Assembly (NCBI RefSeq): GCF_001704615.3
Contig: NZ_CP029397.2
Coordinates: forward strand, 1,612,001 to 1,676,000
DNA: 64,000 nucleotides
Reading direction: 5' to 3'
Source of the DNA: Acinetobacter defluvii
GTDB lineage: Bacteria; Pseudomonadota; Gammaproteobacteria; Pseudomonadales; Moraxellaceae
Shown here: piece after piece, positions 36,139-49,605 of the stretch
How positions within the stretch are numbered: position 1 is the first letter of the stretch
Layout of the letters: each line of letters starts with the position of its first letter
Translations under genes and position numbers: made by a program
The notes under the pieces: generated by a model
Told to the model about the DNA's origin: nothing
The model's database searches: none
The model's input: the letters and a program-made list of their open reading frames with translations, nothing else

Positions 36139-37614
36139 ATGAATACAGCAAAGCAAAACAAAATTTATGTGGATGTTTTAATCATTGGTGCAGGACCATC
36201 AGGGCTGAGTACCTGTATCAAACTGAATGAACAAGGTATTCGCAATAGTATTATTTTAGATATGGCGAGCCGAATTGGCGGTACATGGGCATTGAATGAT
36301 TATCCTGGTCTATTCTGCGATGTACCAAGTGAAATGTACTCCTTGGGCTATGCACCGAATCCAAACTGGTCACGTACTTATGCACCACAAGCCGAAATTC
36401 GTGATTATTTAGAAGGTGTTGCGACTAAATTTAAAATTTTGGATCAGATTAAACTCAATACCGAAGTGACCGAAGCCATTTGGGATGAAAGCCAAAAAGT
36501 CTGGAATATTCAAACACGTGATGGTCAACAGTATGTCGCTAAGTTTTTTGTGCCTGCGACAGGTTTTATTGGCGAAGCGAAAATGCCAAGCTTTCCCGGT
36601 CAGGAAAAATTTAAAGGCATCATGTTTCATTCAGGAAAATGGAATCATGCACATGATTTAACAGGAGAAAAAGTCGCTGTCATCGGTAGTGGTGCGTCCG
36701 CCATTCAATTTCTACCTGCGATTCAACCCAAAGCAGGACATATTTACAGTTTTCAACGGACACCTTCATGGGTGTTGCCAAAGCCTGATTTTGCTGTACC
36801 GCAAGCGGTCAAAATTCTCTTTAAAAAATTACCGTTGCTAGAAAAAACAGTACGTCAGTCGGCATTATGGAGTTTGGAACCGTCGTTGCCTGTGTTTATG
36901 AATGAAAAATTGATGCAAAAATTGCAAGCTTTGGGCAAATTAAACATCAATATGAGCATTAAAGATGCTGATCTGCGTCAAAAACTGACACCTGATCATA
37001 CACTGGGGTGTAAACGTCCAATGTTTTCCAACAATTGGTACAGTGCTTTGGCAAAATCCAATGTCAGCGTGTTATTTCAGGGTTTATCGCACATTACTGA
37101 ACACGGTGTGGTCGGTGAAGATGGTCAGGAAATTGCAGTGGATACCATTATTTTTGGTACAGGTTATGCGGTCGCTGAACCTGCGATTTATCAAATTATT
37201 CAAGGTAAAAATCAGAAGACGCTTAGCGAAATCTGGCAACGTCAACCACGGGCTTATATGGGCATGACGATTCATGGTTTCCCCAATATGTTTATGATGC
37301 TGGGGCCAAACTCGCAGAATACAGTCGGTTCGGTGATGTGGACGTCGGAACAACAGTCGATTTATATTTCTAAAACGATTCAAAAATTGATGGATCAAGG
37401 ATTGCAACGCATTGAAGTGAAGCAATCTGTACAGGATCAATTTAACCGCAAAATTGATCAACGCTTAGTGAAAATGCCTGTGCGTCCTGATGTGTGTAAA
37501 AGTTATTATCTGGATGATGCAGGACGAAATCACATTATTTGGCCTGAGTTTGGATTTATCATTAAGCGTAAATTAAATCAGGTCAATTTAAAAGAATATA
37601 ATACATCTCACTAA
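36139..37614 (+). CDS. FAD-dependent monooxygenase, Baeyer-Villiger type
   Basis: A 491-residue flavoprotein. GAGPSG (17-22) binds FAD and GSGASA (183-188) binds NADPH. Between them FKGIMFHSGKW (158-168) matches the Baeyer-Villiger fingerprint FxGxxxHxxxW, with Asn following where Pro or Asp is usual. It would insert oxygen next to a ketone to give an ester, or oxidise a hydroxylated or nitrogen/sulfur compound. Length and order resemble mycobacterial MymA/EthA-type enzymes. Last gene of the operon from 33257. An imperfect hairpin follows the stop. Confidence 0.88.
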   Translation: MNTAKQNKIYVDVLIIGAGPSGLSTCIKLNEQGIRNSIILDMASRIGGTWALNDYPGLFCDVPSEMYSLGYAPNPNWSRTYAPQAEIRDYLEGVATKFKILDQIKLNTEVTEAIWDESQKVWNIQTRDGQQYVAKFFVPATGFIGEAKMPSFPGQEKFKGIMFHSGKWNHAHDLTGEKVAVIGSGASAIQFLPAIQPKAGHIYSFQRTPSWVLPKPDFAVPQAVKILFKKLPLLEKTVRQSALWSLEPSLPVFMNEKLMQKLQALGKLNINMSIKDADLRQKLTPDHTLGCKRPMFSNNWYSALAKSNVSVLFQGLSHITEHGVVGEDGQEIAVDTIIFGTGYAVAEPAIYQIIQGKNQKTLSEIWQRQPRAYMGMTIHGFPNMFMMLGPNSQNTVGSVMWTSEQQSIYISKTIQKLMDQGLQRIEVKQSVQDQFNRKIDQRLVKMPVRPDVCKSYYLDDAGRNHIIWPEFGFIIKRKLNQVNLKEYNTSH

Positions 37615-37621
37615 ATAAGTC

Positions 37622-37651
37622 TTAAAGCTCACTTTAACAAGTAAGCTTTAA
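37622..37651 (+). terminator. Weak hairpin after the monooxygenase gene
   Basis: TTAAAGCTCACT (37622-37633) pairs with AGTAAGCTTTAA (37640-37651) with one mismatch and a six-base loop; no T tract. Possible operon end. Confidence 0.45.
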
Positions 37652-37721
37652 TTGTGAATGACCTGTTTAAATTGATTGTTTACTTTCTAACGTGAATTCG
37701 GGATAAGAAACTTGATAAAGA

Positions 37722-37779
37722 ATAGGCATTTGAGTCACAATTTAATCACGACAAAAACTGAATAACCTCAAATGCCTAT
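37722..37779 (+). promoter_or_regulatory. Hairpin covering the transposase start codon
   Basis: ATAGGCATTTGAG (37722-37734) is a perfect complement of 37767-37779, and the second arm contains the ATG at 37772. Read-through RNA from outside would hide the start codon, the usual protective device of insertion sequences. Confidence 0.6.
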
Positions 37780-38011
37780 CGATACACAGCTTACAACACT
37801 TTTTTGTTTAATTGATGATTTTTGTGCTGATATTACCAATAATGTTGAACAATATAGGCTTACTTCAGGACAAGCTAAGCGATTGCGTCAAAGTAAAATC
37901 AGTGCCTCTGAAGTCCTCACTTTGTTATTGTGGTTTCATTTAACAGGGAGTCGTAATTTCAAAATTTTCAGCTTTAACTTTATATGCGTTGGTACTTGTG
38001 AATGGATATAA
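37772..38011 (+). pseudogene. Truncated IS982-family transposase
   Basis: The first 65 or so residues match the N-terminus of IS982-type transposases (MPIDTQLTTLFCLIDDFC, KISASEVLTLLLWFHLTGSRNFK). After that the frame runs into unrelated sequence and stops at 80 residues. The DDE catalytic domain is absent, so it cannot be active. Confidence 0.85.
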
Positions 38012-38078
38012 TTCAGGAATTCAGCAGATTTTAAGACCTATTGAATTAAAATCTGCTTAAGCCAATTCACGTTTTCTA

Positions 38079-38225
38079 CATATTTTTAAGATGATCTACC
38101 AAATAATATAAATAAAATCAACTATCTACCTAAAAACTATTAGTAATTAAATTTAAAAATCGAATATTTATAAAATAATCCTGTATATCTAAATTATTTT
38201 ATCTGCTCCCTATTCTTTTATCCCC
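38079..38225. other. AT-rich spacer between the deleted IS and the rrn terminator
   Basis: No coding potential, repeat or structured signal seen. Just before it, inside the IS right end, GCAGATTTT (38024-38032) pairs with AAAATCTGC (38048-38056), which may stop transcription leaving the element. Confidence 0.4.
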
Positions 38226-38227
38226 AT

Positions 38228-38263
38228 AAAAAAACACCCTCTGTCTTCTGACAGAGGGTGTTT
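38228..38263 (-). terminator. rrn operon terminator
   Basis: Fourteen-base perfect stem (38232-38245 with 38250-38263, core ACCCTCTGTC), loop TTCT, followed on the minus strand by a run of T. It starts 11 bases after 5S rRNA. Confidence 0.93.
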
Positions 38264-38273
38264 GAATTTAAAA

Positions 38274-38388
38274 GCTGGCGATGACTTACTCTCACATGGG
38301 TAACCCCACACTACCATCAGCGCAAAGAGGTTTCACTTCTGAGTTCGGGAAGGGATCAGGTGGTTCACTCTTGCTATTGTCGCCAGCA
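38274..38388 (-). rRNA. rrf: 5S ribosomal RNA
   Basis: About 115 bases read leftward, opening GCTGGCGACAATAGC and closing with the complementary GTCATCGCCAGC, the terminal helix of 5S rRNA. The internal CCGAACTCAGAAGTGAAAC is the universal 5S loop. Last gene of the rrn operon. Ends are accurate to a few bases. Confidence 0.95.
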
Positions 38389-38551
38389 AACTGTTTATGA
38401 TTAATCACTTGGTCTTAATTACGATGCTTTGTGCTTCGATGTGCCTAGCTTTGGTCAAATGAGTTATTAACAGAAATTTATTTGAGTTGGATATTTTAAC
38501 TAGCTTTTTCACTAAATCAAGTATTTTGCATTGAATTTATCGAAACATACA

Positions 38552-38570
38552 ACTGTTTGGGTGTTGTATA

Positions 38571-38576
<6 letters not shown>
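38552..38576 (-). other. 23S processing stem, 3' arm
   Basis: This 25-base stretch is complementary to 41454-41477 except for one bulged base. The two flank 23S rRNA and would form the RNase III substrate. Confidence 0.75.
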
Positions 38577-41453
<2,877 letters not shown>

Positions 41454-41459
<6 letters not shown>

Positions 41460-41477
41460 TATACAACCCCAAACAGT
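41454..41477 (-). other. 23S processing stem, 5' arm
   Basis: Partner of 38552-38576 across the whole 23S gene. Confidence 0.75.
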
Positions 41478-41852
41478 CGTTAATCCCTACAAGTAGGATT
41501 AAGACAATTTAATAAATATTCATATTTATCAAACCTACAGTTTGTTGTCTGTGCACTTAAGCACTGTACAGCTTCAATCTAAATTCATATACCAAAACGC
41601 TTGATTCAGTTTTATCGCTAGTAACTCAATTTCTTTCAAACATTCAAACATGTCACTTGCGTGTCATATTCTTATGTTTAATTGAAACGAGTATGAACAA
41701 TTTATTTCAACTCAAATATATTCTGTTAATGATTAACTACTGCCTCGTCAGCACGTAGTAAACTGTGATAAATCACAGAAATTAATCAATTCAATTTTCA
41801 TCAAATTCATTAATTTCTATAATCTATTTTAGCTCGTACTCTTGAAAGTACT
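41478..41852 (-). other. Transcribed spacer between tRNA-Ala and 23S
   Basis: AT-rich internal transcribed spacer with no gene. A small dyad CTGTGATAAATCACAG (near 41764-41779) is the only symmetry seen. Confidence 0.6.
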
Positions 41853-41928
41853 TGGTGGAGACTAGGAGAGTCGAACTCCTGACCTCCTGCGTGCAAAGCA
41901 GGCGCTCTACCAACTAAGCTAAGTCCCC
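41853..41928 (-). tRNA. tRNA-Ala (anticodon TGC)
   Basis: Seventy-six bases with encoded CCA end. Acceptor GGGGACT pairs with AGTCTCC (one G-T), the anticodon loop reads CTTTGCACG and the T loop GTTCGACTC. It lies between 16S and 23S, the usual place. Confidence 0.97.
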
Positions 41929-42001
41929 AGCTTAAGACCAATATATCTAATTTCCTGCATTCAATACTTAAACTCTCATTCAAATATTTTGTTAGTCAGA
42001 A

Positions 42002-42078
<77 letters not shown>

Positions 42079-42137
42079 TCAGATACATCAATGAAGAACA
42101 ACTTGTTGTGGATTCTTACCAATCGTCAATCTTTCGT

Positions 42138-43674
<1,537 letters not shown>

Positions 43675-43949
43675 TAAAATCATTTGTGCCTTTATTATAG
43701 AATAAGACACCAATTCTGGCTCATCAATTTTCTGACAAATTCTCTCAAATAAACTTCGAGTAATTTAAACCAATCAATCAATGATAATATTTCGATCAAT
43801 CAATCAGTAAAAATCCACACAAGTTGTTCTTCATATACTCTTAATGAATTATTTACCACCTCGTCAGTGATAAATAAAACGCAATAAACTTTTAACAACT
43901 TAACCCGTTAAGCTAAGTTCGTTTGCTGTATCGCGTTGGAATGCAGCGT
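43675..43949 (-). other. rrn leader
   Basis: Transcribed leader between the rrn promoter and 16S. It contains the 16S processing arm (43808-43832, core AAGTTGTTCTTC) and a direct repeat of ATCAATCAAT at about 43773 and 43797. No gene is present. Confidence 0.65.
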
Positions 43950-43977
43950 ATTCTATAGAGTTTTTAAATGAACGCAA
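43950..43977 (-). promoter_or_regulatory. rrn P1-like promoter
   Basis: Minus-strand -35 TTGCGT (43972-43977) and -10 TAGAAT (43950-43955) with the 16-base spacer usual for rRNA promoters, preceded by an A/T-rich UP-like stretch and followed by a GC-rich ACGC discriminator. Confidence 0.8.
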
Positions 43978-44121
43978 GCCCTATTTTTATTTATTTTCAT
44001 CATCTGTGCTCTTTTTAATCACTTTTAGTAAAAAACTTCTTTTTTGTTTATTTAGTCATCACCCTTCTAAGCAAAAGTCTAATAACCTTTAAAATTAGAG
44101 CCATGTTAGAGTCGATATTAG

Positions 44122-45150
44122 CTAATAATATGAACCAACTGAGTTAGCGTGTAAAAAGGCAGGGATTAAACCTGTTAATGCTGCACGAATGTCAGCTCTT
44201 TCATTAATGAGTTGATGTGAACCTTCTTCTAACATAAGTAAAGTTTGCAATCTAAACTTGTGTCGCACAAATTCAATATTATAACGCCAATCTACGGTTT
44301 GATCCTGCGCACCCTGGGCAAGCCATACAGGAATTCGGCAAGCTGGGCGATTTTCCATTTCTTGCATCCATTTCGACATTGCCAAAATCCAATCCATTCC
44401 CATCATACGAGGTTGTAATGGGTCTTTCAGTCTTACAAAACGTAAAAATTCAGGATTATGATTATTGCGTTTGAAATGACGTGGGACTTCTCGTTTAATT
44501 CGACGAATAATGCCCAAACCCACCGAATTATGCCACCATGCCGATTTTGCTGGTCGAATCAAGGGTGATAGGAGTAATACACGCTCTACAATCGGGTTTT
44601 CACGACGCTGAGCATATTCTAATAAATGATGCATCAAAATCGCCGCACCTGTACTTTGTCCAATACCTAACCACGGTTTTGGCAGTTGATTGGCATTTTT
44701 TACATATTGATAAACCGCATGTAACACTTGCTGATAATGGTCAAAGTTTTGAATATTTGCAGGTGAACCATTACTTAAACCATGTCCTGGTAAATCGTAT
44801 GTAATGACGCTAAAACCTTGTTCTAAAATTTCTCGAATAATCGGTTGATAAATACCACTATGCTCAAGATAACCATGTAATAAAAATACTGTACCTTTTA
44901 TTTTATCCATATTGGGCTGAAAAACTTGTACATGTAATTTAAAGAGCGGCATTTCCACAAAGCCCTGCCAATGGTATCCTTGCAATTGATCTAAACCATA
45001 TAAACGGCGATATGCATCAATCTCTCGCGATGCTTGATAGGGCTTGTTTAAATTTAATGCTTCTAACAGTTGTGGGGTCTGTTCTCGATTTGGAACAGGT
45101 AAATCAAGCTGCTTTAAAATCGTTGGATTTAAAAATGGAATATTTGACAT
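44122..45150 (-). CDS. Alpha/beta hydrolase, lysophospholipase (PldB)-like
   Basis: A 342-residue cytoplasmic hydrolase of the serine aminopeptidase/monoglyceride lipase branch. FLLHGYLEHSGIY (89-101) is the oxyanion loop, YDLPGHGLSNG follows, GQSTGAA gives nucleophile Ser166, and GSHQLINE near residue 316 the His. Its ATG overlaps the stop of the upstream DUF218 gene by one base (TAATG), so the two are coupled. Likely substrates are lysophospholipids or monoacylglycerols. Confidence 0.84.
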   Translation of the reverse strand: MSNIPFLNPTILKQLDLPVPNREQTPQLLEALNLNKPYQASREIDAYRRLYGLDQLQGYHWQGFVEMPLFKLHVQVFQPNMDKIKGTVFLLHGYLEHSGIYQPIIREILEQGFSVITYDLPGHGLSNGSPANIQNFDHYQQVLHAVYQYVKNANQLPKPWLGIGQSTGAAILMHHLLEYAQRRENPIVERVLLLSPLIRPAKSAWWHNSVGLGIIRRIKREVPRHFKRNNHNPEFLRFVRLKDPLQPRMMGMDWILAMSKWMQEMENRPACRIPVWLAQGAQDQTVDWRYNIEFVRHKFRLQTLLMLEEGSHQLINERADIRAALTGLIPAFLHANSVGSYY

Positions 45151-46292
45151 TATGGCACCTCACGACAACCGCTTGAACCAAATAAAACATCTCGAATGGT
45201 CGCTAATGTTTCATAGTTGGCACGACGGCTGTGATTGTAGTTTTGTTGGCTAGGTTGCCATTCTGTTAAAGGTGTAGGCATCGCTGCTTCGATTGGAATG
45301 GTTTCTATGCCATTTAAAGCAAATAATCGACGTGTCCTTGGCATATGATAACGGTCTGTTATCAACAATACTGTAGGTGCGCCTCCTTTTTTCTGTAAAA
45401 GTAGTGAGCTAAAACGAGTATTTTCACAAGTGTTCATACTTCTGTTTTCAAGGAGATTCGCATCTACACCTCGTTGTTTAAGCCATGCCTGCATATAAGG
45501 AGACTCAACGCCACTCAATACAATAGGTAATTTTGTTTTCTTTTCAACTTCTATAGTTTTTTCTAATCTTACACGAGTATAAGCATTCACAATAATATCT
45601 TTTTGATTTTTATCTAAAGTTAATCCACCGCCCAATACCACAATTGCATAGGGTTGATTGGTGCTTTTATTTTTTACATTAGTTTGACTTTGTATATTGG
45701 CAATATCTTCTTGCACTTGCGAACTTGCGAGTTGCTCATTTTGAATATCTTGCATTTCATCTTTGACTACCTCAACTGGATGTGTTTTTAGAAATTTCAG
45801 ATATTGATCCATCAAGGCTTTATTATTTTCGCTATTTAAATCCAGTAAAGCTTTGACTGTTGCGCTTTCATCAGGTTGCACATCTGAAGCTGTTTGCTCC
45901 ATCACCAAAGGAATGAGGGGTTTATCTTCATTTTCCTGTTTTTCTTTTTGCTTATCATTAATTTGCTCTTGCAGTGCCTTATATCTAAGTTGCAGTGTTG
46001 TTAAACCTTGTGCATCTTGACTGTTAATTTCCTGTTCCATCAATTTTAAATAAGCTTGGCGTGCAATCCAGAGTTTTGAGCCAGGTTCTAAGTTTTCCGA
46101 GTCTGACAATGCCGCATTTTGCTGACTCTGAGCAGCCAACTGATTTACTTCGACAGGAACAAACGTGTTAAGCAGCCTCACCATTAAATTTGAATAAAAT
46201 GGCGTATACCAAAAAACCATTAGAGCAGCCAAAAAGACGAACAGGACTGCTATCCTTCGTACTGTTTTGACCATCCAATGCTGTTTTTTCAT
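45150..46292 (-). CDS. DUF218 (YdcF/ElyC/SanA)-family membrane protein
   Basis: A 380-residue protein. One N-terminal membrane helix (about 12-29) is followed by a long, Gln/Glu-rich, probably coiled-coil periplasmic stretch (50-205), then the DUF218 domain starting at YAIVVLGGGL (about 212) with VLSGVES, ENRSMNTCENTRFSS and LLITDRYHMPRTRRLF. E. coli members (ElyC, SanA) affect envelope integrity. The extra 150-residue spacer is longer than in those proteins. Placement directly after murB agrees with a cell-wall role; the biochemical activity is unknown. Confidence 0.82.
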   Translation of the reverse strand: MKKQHWMVKTVRRIAVLFVFLAALMVFWYTPFYSNLMVRLLNTFVPVEVNQLAAQSQQNAALSDSENLEPGSKLWIARQAYLKLMEQEINSQDAQGLTTLQLRYKALQEQINDKQKEKQENEDKPLIPLVMEQTASDVQPDESATVKALLDLNSENNKALMDQYLKFLKTHPVEVVKDEMQDIQNEQLASSQVQEDIANIQSQTNVKNKSTNQPYAIVVLGGGLTLDKNQKDIIVNAYTRVRLEKTIEVEKKTKLPIVLSGVESPYMQAWLKQRGVDANLLENRSMNTCENTRFSSLLLQKKGGAPTVLLITDRYHMPRTRRLFALNGIETIPIEAAMPTPLTEWQPSQQNYNHSRRANYETLATIRDVLFGSSGCREVP

Positions 46293-46299
46293 GTTTTAT

Positions 46300-47334
46300 T
46301 TACCTTAGATGTGGCTCAATCAAACCCAGTTCGTTAAACAATACAGGTTCTGGCTCTAGTAAAACATTAAATTTATTGTAAACGTCTTGTTGTACTGCAC
46401 GATAAGTCGCTTGCACATCATCTAAAGTGGCATCTGTATAATTCACCAAAACCAACGCTTGTTTTTCAAACATTCCTACCTGATTTAAGCGTTTGCCTTT
46501 CCAACCAGTTTGATCAATTAACCAACCTGCTGCAATTTTAACTCGTTCATTTATTTGAGGATAATGCGGAATGTTTGGAAATTCCACTGATAATTTTAAT
46601 AATTTTGCTTGATCAATGATTGGGTTTTTAAAGAAACTCCCCACATTTGGAAAATCTTTTGGATCTGGCAGTTTACTTTGACGAATGTGAATAACTTGTT
46701 TTTGTAAATTTTCCGCAGAAAAATCATCTTGCATAGCTGCTTTTAAGTCGCCATAGTTTATTTTTAGATCAGGATGTTTTAAAAGTTTAAAAATAACAGC
46801 CACAATCACATAGCGATTTGGATCATCTTTAAAAATACTATGTCGATATGAAAAATGACATTCTTGGGCATTAATCAATTTAAACTGTTGCTGTTGGCGA
46901 TCATAAACTTCAACCGACTCAATAAACTCACCCGCCTCAACACCATAAGCACCAATATTTTGTACAGGCGCAGCACCCACTCGACCAGGAATTAACGCTA
47001 AATTTTGTAAACCATACAATTTTTGTGTGGTTGTCCATAACACAAAATCATGCCACGCTTGTCCTGCACCCACTTTTAAAGTTCGACTGCTTTCATTTTC
47101 AGATAAAAGCTCAATACCTTGAATATCCATATGCATCACCAAAGCATGAATATTCTTTGGTAGTAGTAGATTACTCCCACCTGATAAAATCAAAACATTT
47201 AATTGTTCCGAATGGGCATACGCCAAAGCATCTACCACATCTTGTGGTGAATGAATTTGCACATAATCTGAAGCAAGCACATCTAAATTCAAGGTATTAA
47301 ATGCTTTCAGTGAAACGTTTTTTTGAATGTTCAT
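46300..47334 (-). CDS. murB: MurB, UDP-N-acetylenolpyruvoylglucosamine reductase
   Basis: A 344-residue type I Mur[11 protein letters not shown] (48-57) and the [19 protein letters not shown] segment bind FAD; YRHSIFK carries the conserved Arg, NVGSFFKNP the catalytic Ser and LEPEPVLF the catalytic Glu. It reduces the enolpyruvyl product of MurA to UDP-MurNAc. The start at 47334 is chosen with AAGG eight bases upstream and by family length (E. coli 342). It is 10 bases after the phosphatase gene and seven before the DUF218 gene. Confidence 0.95.
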   Translation of the reverse strand: MNIQKNVSLKAFNTLNLDVLASDYVQIHSPQDVVDALAYAHSEQLNVLILSGGSNLLLPKNIHALVMHMDIQGIELLSENESSRTLKVGAGQAWHDFVLWTTTQKLYGLQNLALIPGRVGAAPVQNIGAYGVEAGEFIESVEVYDRQQQQFKLINAQECHFSYRHSIFKDDPNRYVIVAVIFKLLKHPDLKINYGDLKAAMQDDFSAENLQKQVIHIRQSKLPDPKDFPNVGSFFKNPIIDQAKLLKLSVEFPNIPHYPQINERVKIAAGWLIDQTGWKGKRLNQVGMFEKQALVLVNYTDATLDDVQATYRAVQQDVYNKFNVLLEPEPVLFNELGLIEPHLR

Positions 47335-47344
47335 CGTCAACCTT

Positions 47345-47854
47345 TTAGTACTGCGCTTGTTTTTTAAAGTGTTCAATCCATGCTTGACTACTTGACTCAC
47401 ATTGATCAAGCACACGTTCAAAGCCCTCTGCCCCACCATAATAAGGGTCAGGTAAAGCTTGTTTTAAATACATTGGATCATGTTCACTCATTAAGGCAAT
47501 TTCAGCACGAATCTGACGACCTTGATATTCACGTTCAGTTTTATGTTTTAAATTTTGAATATTGTGTAAATTTTCTAAGTCCATCGCTAAAATTAAATCA
47601 AACTCAAAAAAATCGACCATTTGTAATTGTCTAGCCCGTAATGCAGATAAATCATATCCCCGAGCTTTGGCATGTTGTTGACTACGTTCATCAGGTGCTT
47701 TATTAGGATGATAATTACTCGTTCCTGCGGAATCGACCTGAATATTAAGTTGGTGTGTGTCACAGTATTGACGCAACACAACTTCAGCAGTTGGAGAACG
47801 ACAGATATTTCCTAAACACACACATAACACCTTGTATGGCGTTTTGGATGACAT
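47345..47854 (-). CDS. Low-molecular-weight protein tyrosine phosphatase
   Basis: A 169-residue LMW phosphatase. CLGNICRS (13-20) is the C-x5-R phosphate loop with nucleophile Cys13; LPDPYYGG near residue 133 has the general acid Asp. Two-Cys N-terminal context (C11-V-C13) is common in the family. Such enzymes often control capsule or polysaccharide kinases, but no Wzc-like kinase is nearby. First gene of the operon with murB. Confidence 0.92.
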   Translation of the reverse strand: MSSKTPYKVLCVCLGNICRSPTAEVVLRQYCDTHQLNIQVDSAGTSNYHPNKAPDERSQQHAKARGYDLSALRARQLQMVDFFEFDLILAMDLENLHNIQNLKHKTEREYQGRQIRAEIALMSEHDPMYLKQALPDPYYGGAEGFERVLDQCESSSQAWIEHFKKQAQY

Positions 47855-47974
47855 AACAACCTCAATTGATCATTTCTTTTCGCTTGGCTTATGTTAAGTT
47901 ATTTACAGCATGAATCCCATAGTCAGACAAAACAATAATGTTTAATTTATGATGATAGATTAAGGATAATACAC

Positions 47975-49132
47975 ATGAGCCATTTTCAATTTCAAACAGT
48001 TGCCAATATCATCTCTGGTTTAGGCTCAATACAAGAACTTAGCACGATTTTAACAACTCAAAACTGTAAAAAAATACTTTTAGTGACTGATGCAGGCATG
48101 ATTCAACATCAGCTTCATCGTCCAATTTTAAAGATTATTGAACAACTCAAACTTGATTATGTGATTTACTCCGATGTACAAGCCGACCCTGTAGAACAGA
48201 TTATTTTAAATGCTGTCGATCTTGCCAAACGTGAACAGGTTGACAGTGTAATCGGTTTTGGTGGTGGTAGCTCAATGGACGTTGCCAAAGTCATTGCAAT
48301 TTTAGCTGAACCTCAGCAACAACAAAGCATTCAAGACCTTTATGGTGTAAATAATGCCAAAGCGCCACGCTTGCCTTTAGTTTTAATCCCAACCACCGCA
48401 GGCACAGGTTCAGAAGTCACCCCAATCTCGATCGTGACGACTGGTGAAACCACCAAAACAGGCATAGTTGCTCCGATTTTATATGCAGATGCTGCCATTT
48501 TAGATGCCAATTTCATAGTGGGTTTGCCTGCACACATCACGGCGGCAACGGGTATTGATGCGATGGTGCATGCGATTGAGGCTTATACTTCTAAAATTAA
48601 GAAAAATTTCTATGCAGATATGCTCGCCAAACAAGCGCTTAAACTGTTAAATAAAAATTTGCCTCTCGTTTTAAAAGATGGTGCAAATCTAGAAGCACGT
48701 CAAAATATGTTATTGGGTTCAATGCTCGCAGGACAAGCTTTTGCCAATGCACCAGTCGGTGCTGTACATGCTTTGGCTTATCCCCTCGGTGGACATTTCC
48801 ATTTATCGCATGGACATACCAATGCTTTGGTTTTAGTTGAAGTTTTAAAGTTTAATTCACCACATGCCAAACAGCTTTATGCGCAGCTGATGCAATGGCT
48901 TGATCCATATAGCAAAGGTAGCACGGATGGTTTGTGTGATTTATTTATTGACCACATGCAACGCCATTTAGATGAAAGCAGCTTAACCCTCAAGCTTAGC
49001 CAACTGAATGTACCTGAAAATATGCTTCAACGCTTGGCAAAGGATGCAATGTTGCAAACGCGTTTATTGCAAAACAACCCAAGAGAAATGAGCAAGCAAG
49101 ATGCTTTAGAAATTTACCAAGCCATTTATTAA
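47975..49132 (+). CDS. Iron-containing alcohol dehydrogenase (second copy)
   Basis: A 385-residue group III alcohol dehydrogenase, only distantly similar to the one at 21698. GFGGGSSMDVAK (about 89-100) binds the cofactor, TTAGTGSEVTP follows, and HAIEAYTS, GAVHALAYPLGGHFHLSHGHTN hold the metal-binding His residues. The GHFHLSHG form is found in enzymes acting on 4-hydroxybutyrate, maleylacetate or lactaldehyde-like substrates, so the substrate is open. It may be followed by the thioesterase as a two-gene unit (37-base gap). Confidence 0.88.
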   Translation: MSHFQFQTVANIISGLGSIQELSTILTTQNCKKILLVTDAGMIQHQLHRPILKIIEQLKLDYVIYSDVQADPVEQIILNAVDLAKREQVDSVIGFGGGSSMDVAKVIAILAEPQQQQSIQDLYGVNNAKAPRLPLVLIPTTAGTGSEVTPISIVTTGETTKTGIVAPILYADAAILDANFIVGLPAHITAATGIDAMVHAIEAYTSKIKKNFYADMLAKQALKLLNKNLPLVLKDGANLEARQNMLLGSMLAGQAFANAPVGAVHALAYPLGGHFHLSHGHTNALVLVEVLKFNSPHAKQLYAQLMQWLDPYSKGSTDGLCDLFIDHMQRHLDESSLTLKLSQLNVPENMLQRLAKDAMLQTRLLQNNPREMSKQDALEIYQAIY

Positions 49133-49169
49133 GCGCTTATTTTTTATTGATTTTAATTAGACGAAAAAC

Positions 49170-49604
49170 ATGAAACCCGAAATCAAAATGCGTTCAGCCT
49201 ATTCATTTTTATTTCCCATCCAAACTCGATGGGCAGACAATGACATCTATGGGCATGTCAATAATGTCATCTATTACAGCTATTTCGATACCGCAGCCAA
49301 TGCTCTATTGATTCAAAAAACAGGCTTTAATATCCATCACTCTCCAATCATAGGCTTAGTGGTCAACTCATGTTGTAATTTCTTACAAGAGCTGACGTAT
49401 CCTGAAATTATTGAAGTGGGTGTGGCAGTTGCAAAAATTGGCAATTCCTCGCTCACTTACGACTTGGCTATTTTCAAACAAGGGCAAAACCAAGCATCTG
49501 CACAAGGCAGTTTTGTGCATGTCTTTGTTGAGCGTGAAACTAAAAAAAGCACCACCATTCCCAAAGAAATGCGAGATGCTTTACGAGCTTATTTAGTTGA
49601 ATAA
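49170..49604 (+). CDS. YbgC/FadM-like acyl-CoA thioesterase
   Basis: A 144-residue hot-dog-fold protein. RWADNDIYGHVNNVIYYSYFDTA (20-42) is the 4HBT signature with catalytic Asp24; the central helix and four strands follow, with LVVNSCCNFLQEL. Such enzymes hydrolyse short or medium acyl-CoAs. It ends one base before the convergent dnaX stop. Confidence 0.86.
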   Translation: MKPEIKMRSAYSFLFPIQTRWADNDIYGHVNNVIYYSYFDTAANALLIQKTGFNIHHSPIIGLVVNSCCNFLQELTYPEIIEVGVAVAKIGNSSLTYDLAIFKQGQNQASAQGSFVHVFVERETKKSTTIPKEMRDALRAYLVE

Positions 49605-49605
49605 A

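Larger units (their letters stand above)
37690..38072 (+). mobile_element. Internally deleted IS982-family element with intact ends
   Basis: A 383-base element. The ends are ACGTGAATT (37690-37698) and AATTCACGT (38064-38072), a nine-base perfect terminal inverted repeat, with partial similarity continuing inward. Both flanks carry TTTCTA (37684-37689 and 38073-38078), a six-base target duplication. Inside is the start of an IS982-type transposase that becomes unrelated after about 65 codons. A full IS982 element is about 1 kb, so about 600 bases are missing. It is a non-autonomous, MITE-like derivative that could be moved by a full-length relative. Confidence 0.8.

Noticed and set aside
37772..38011. 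Active transposase
   Set aside because: Only the N-terminal third is present; no DDE residues.
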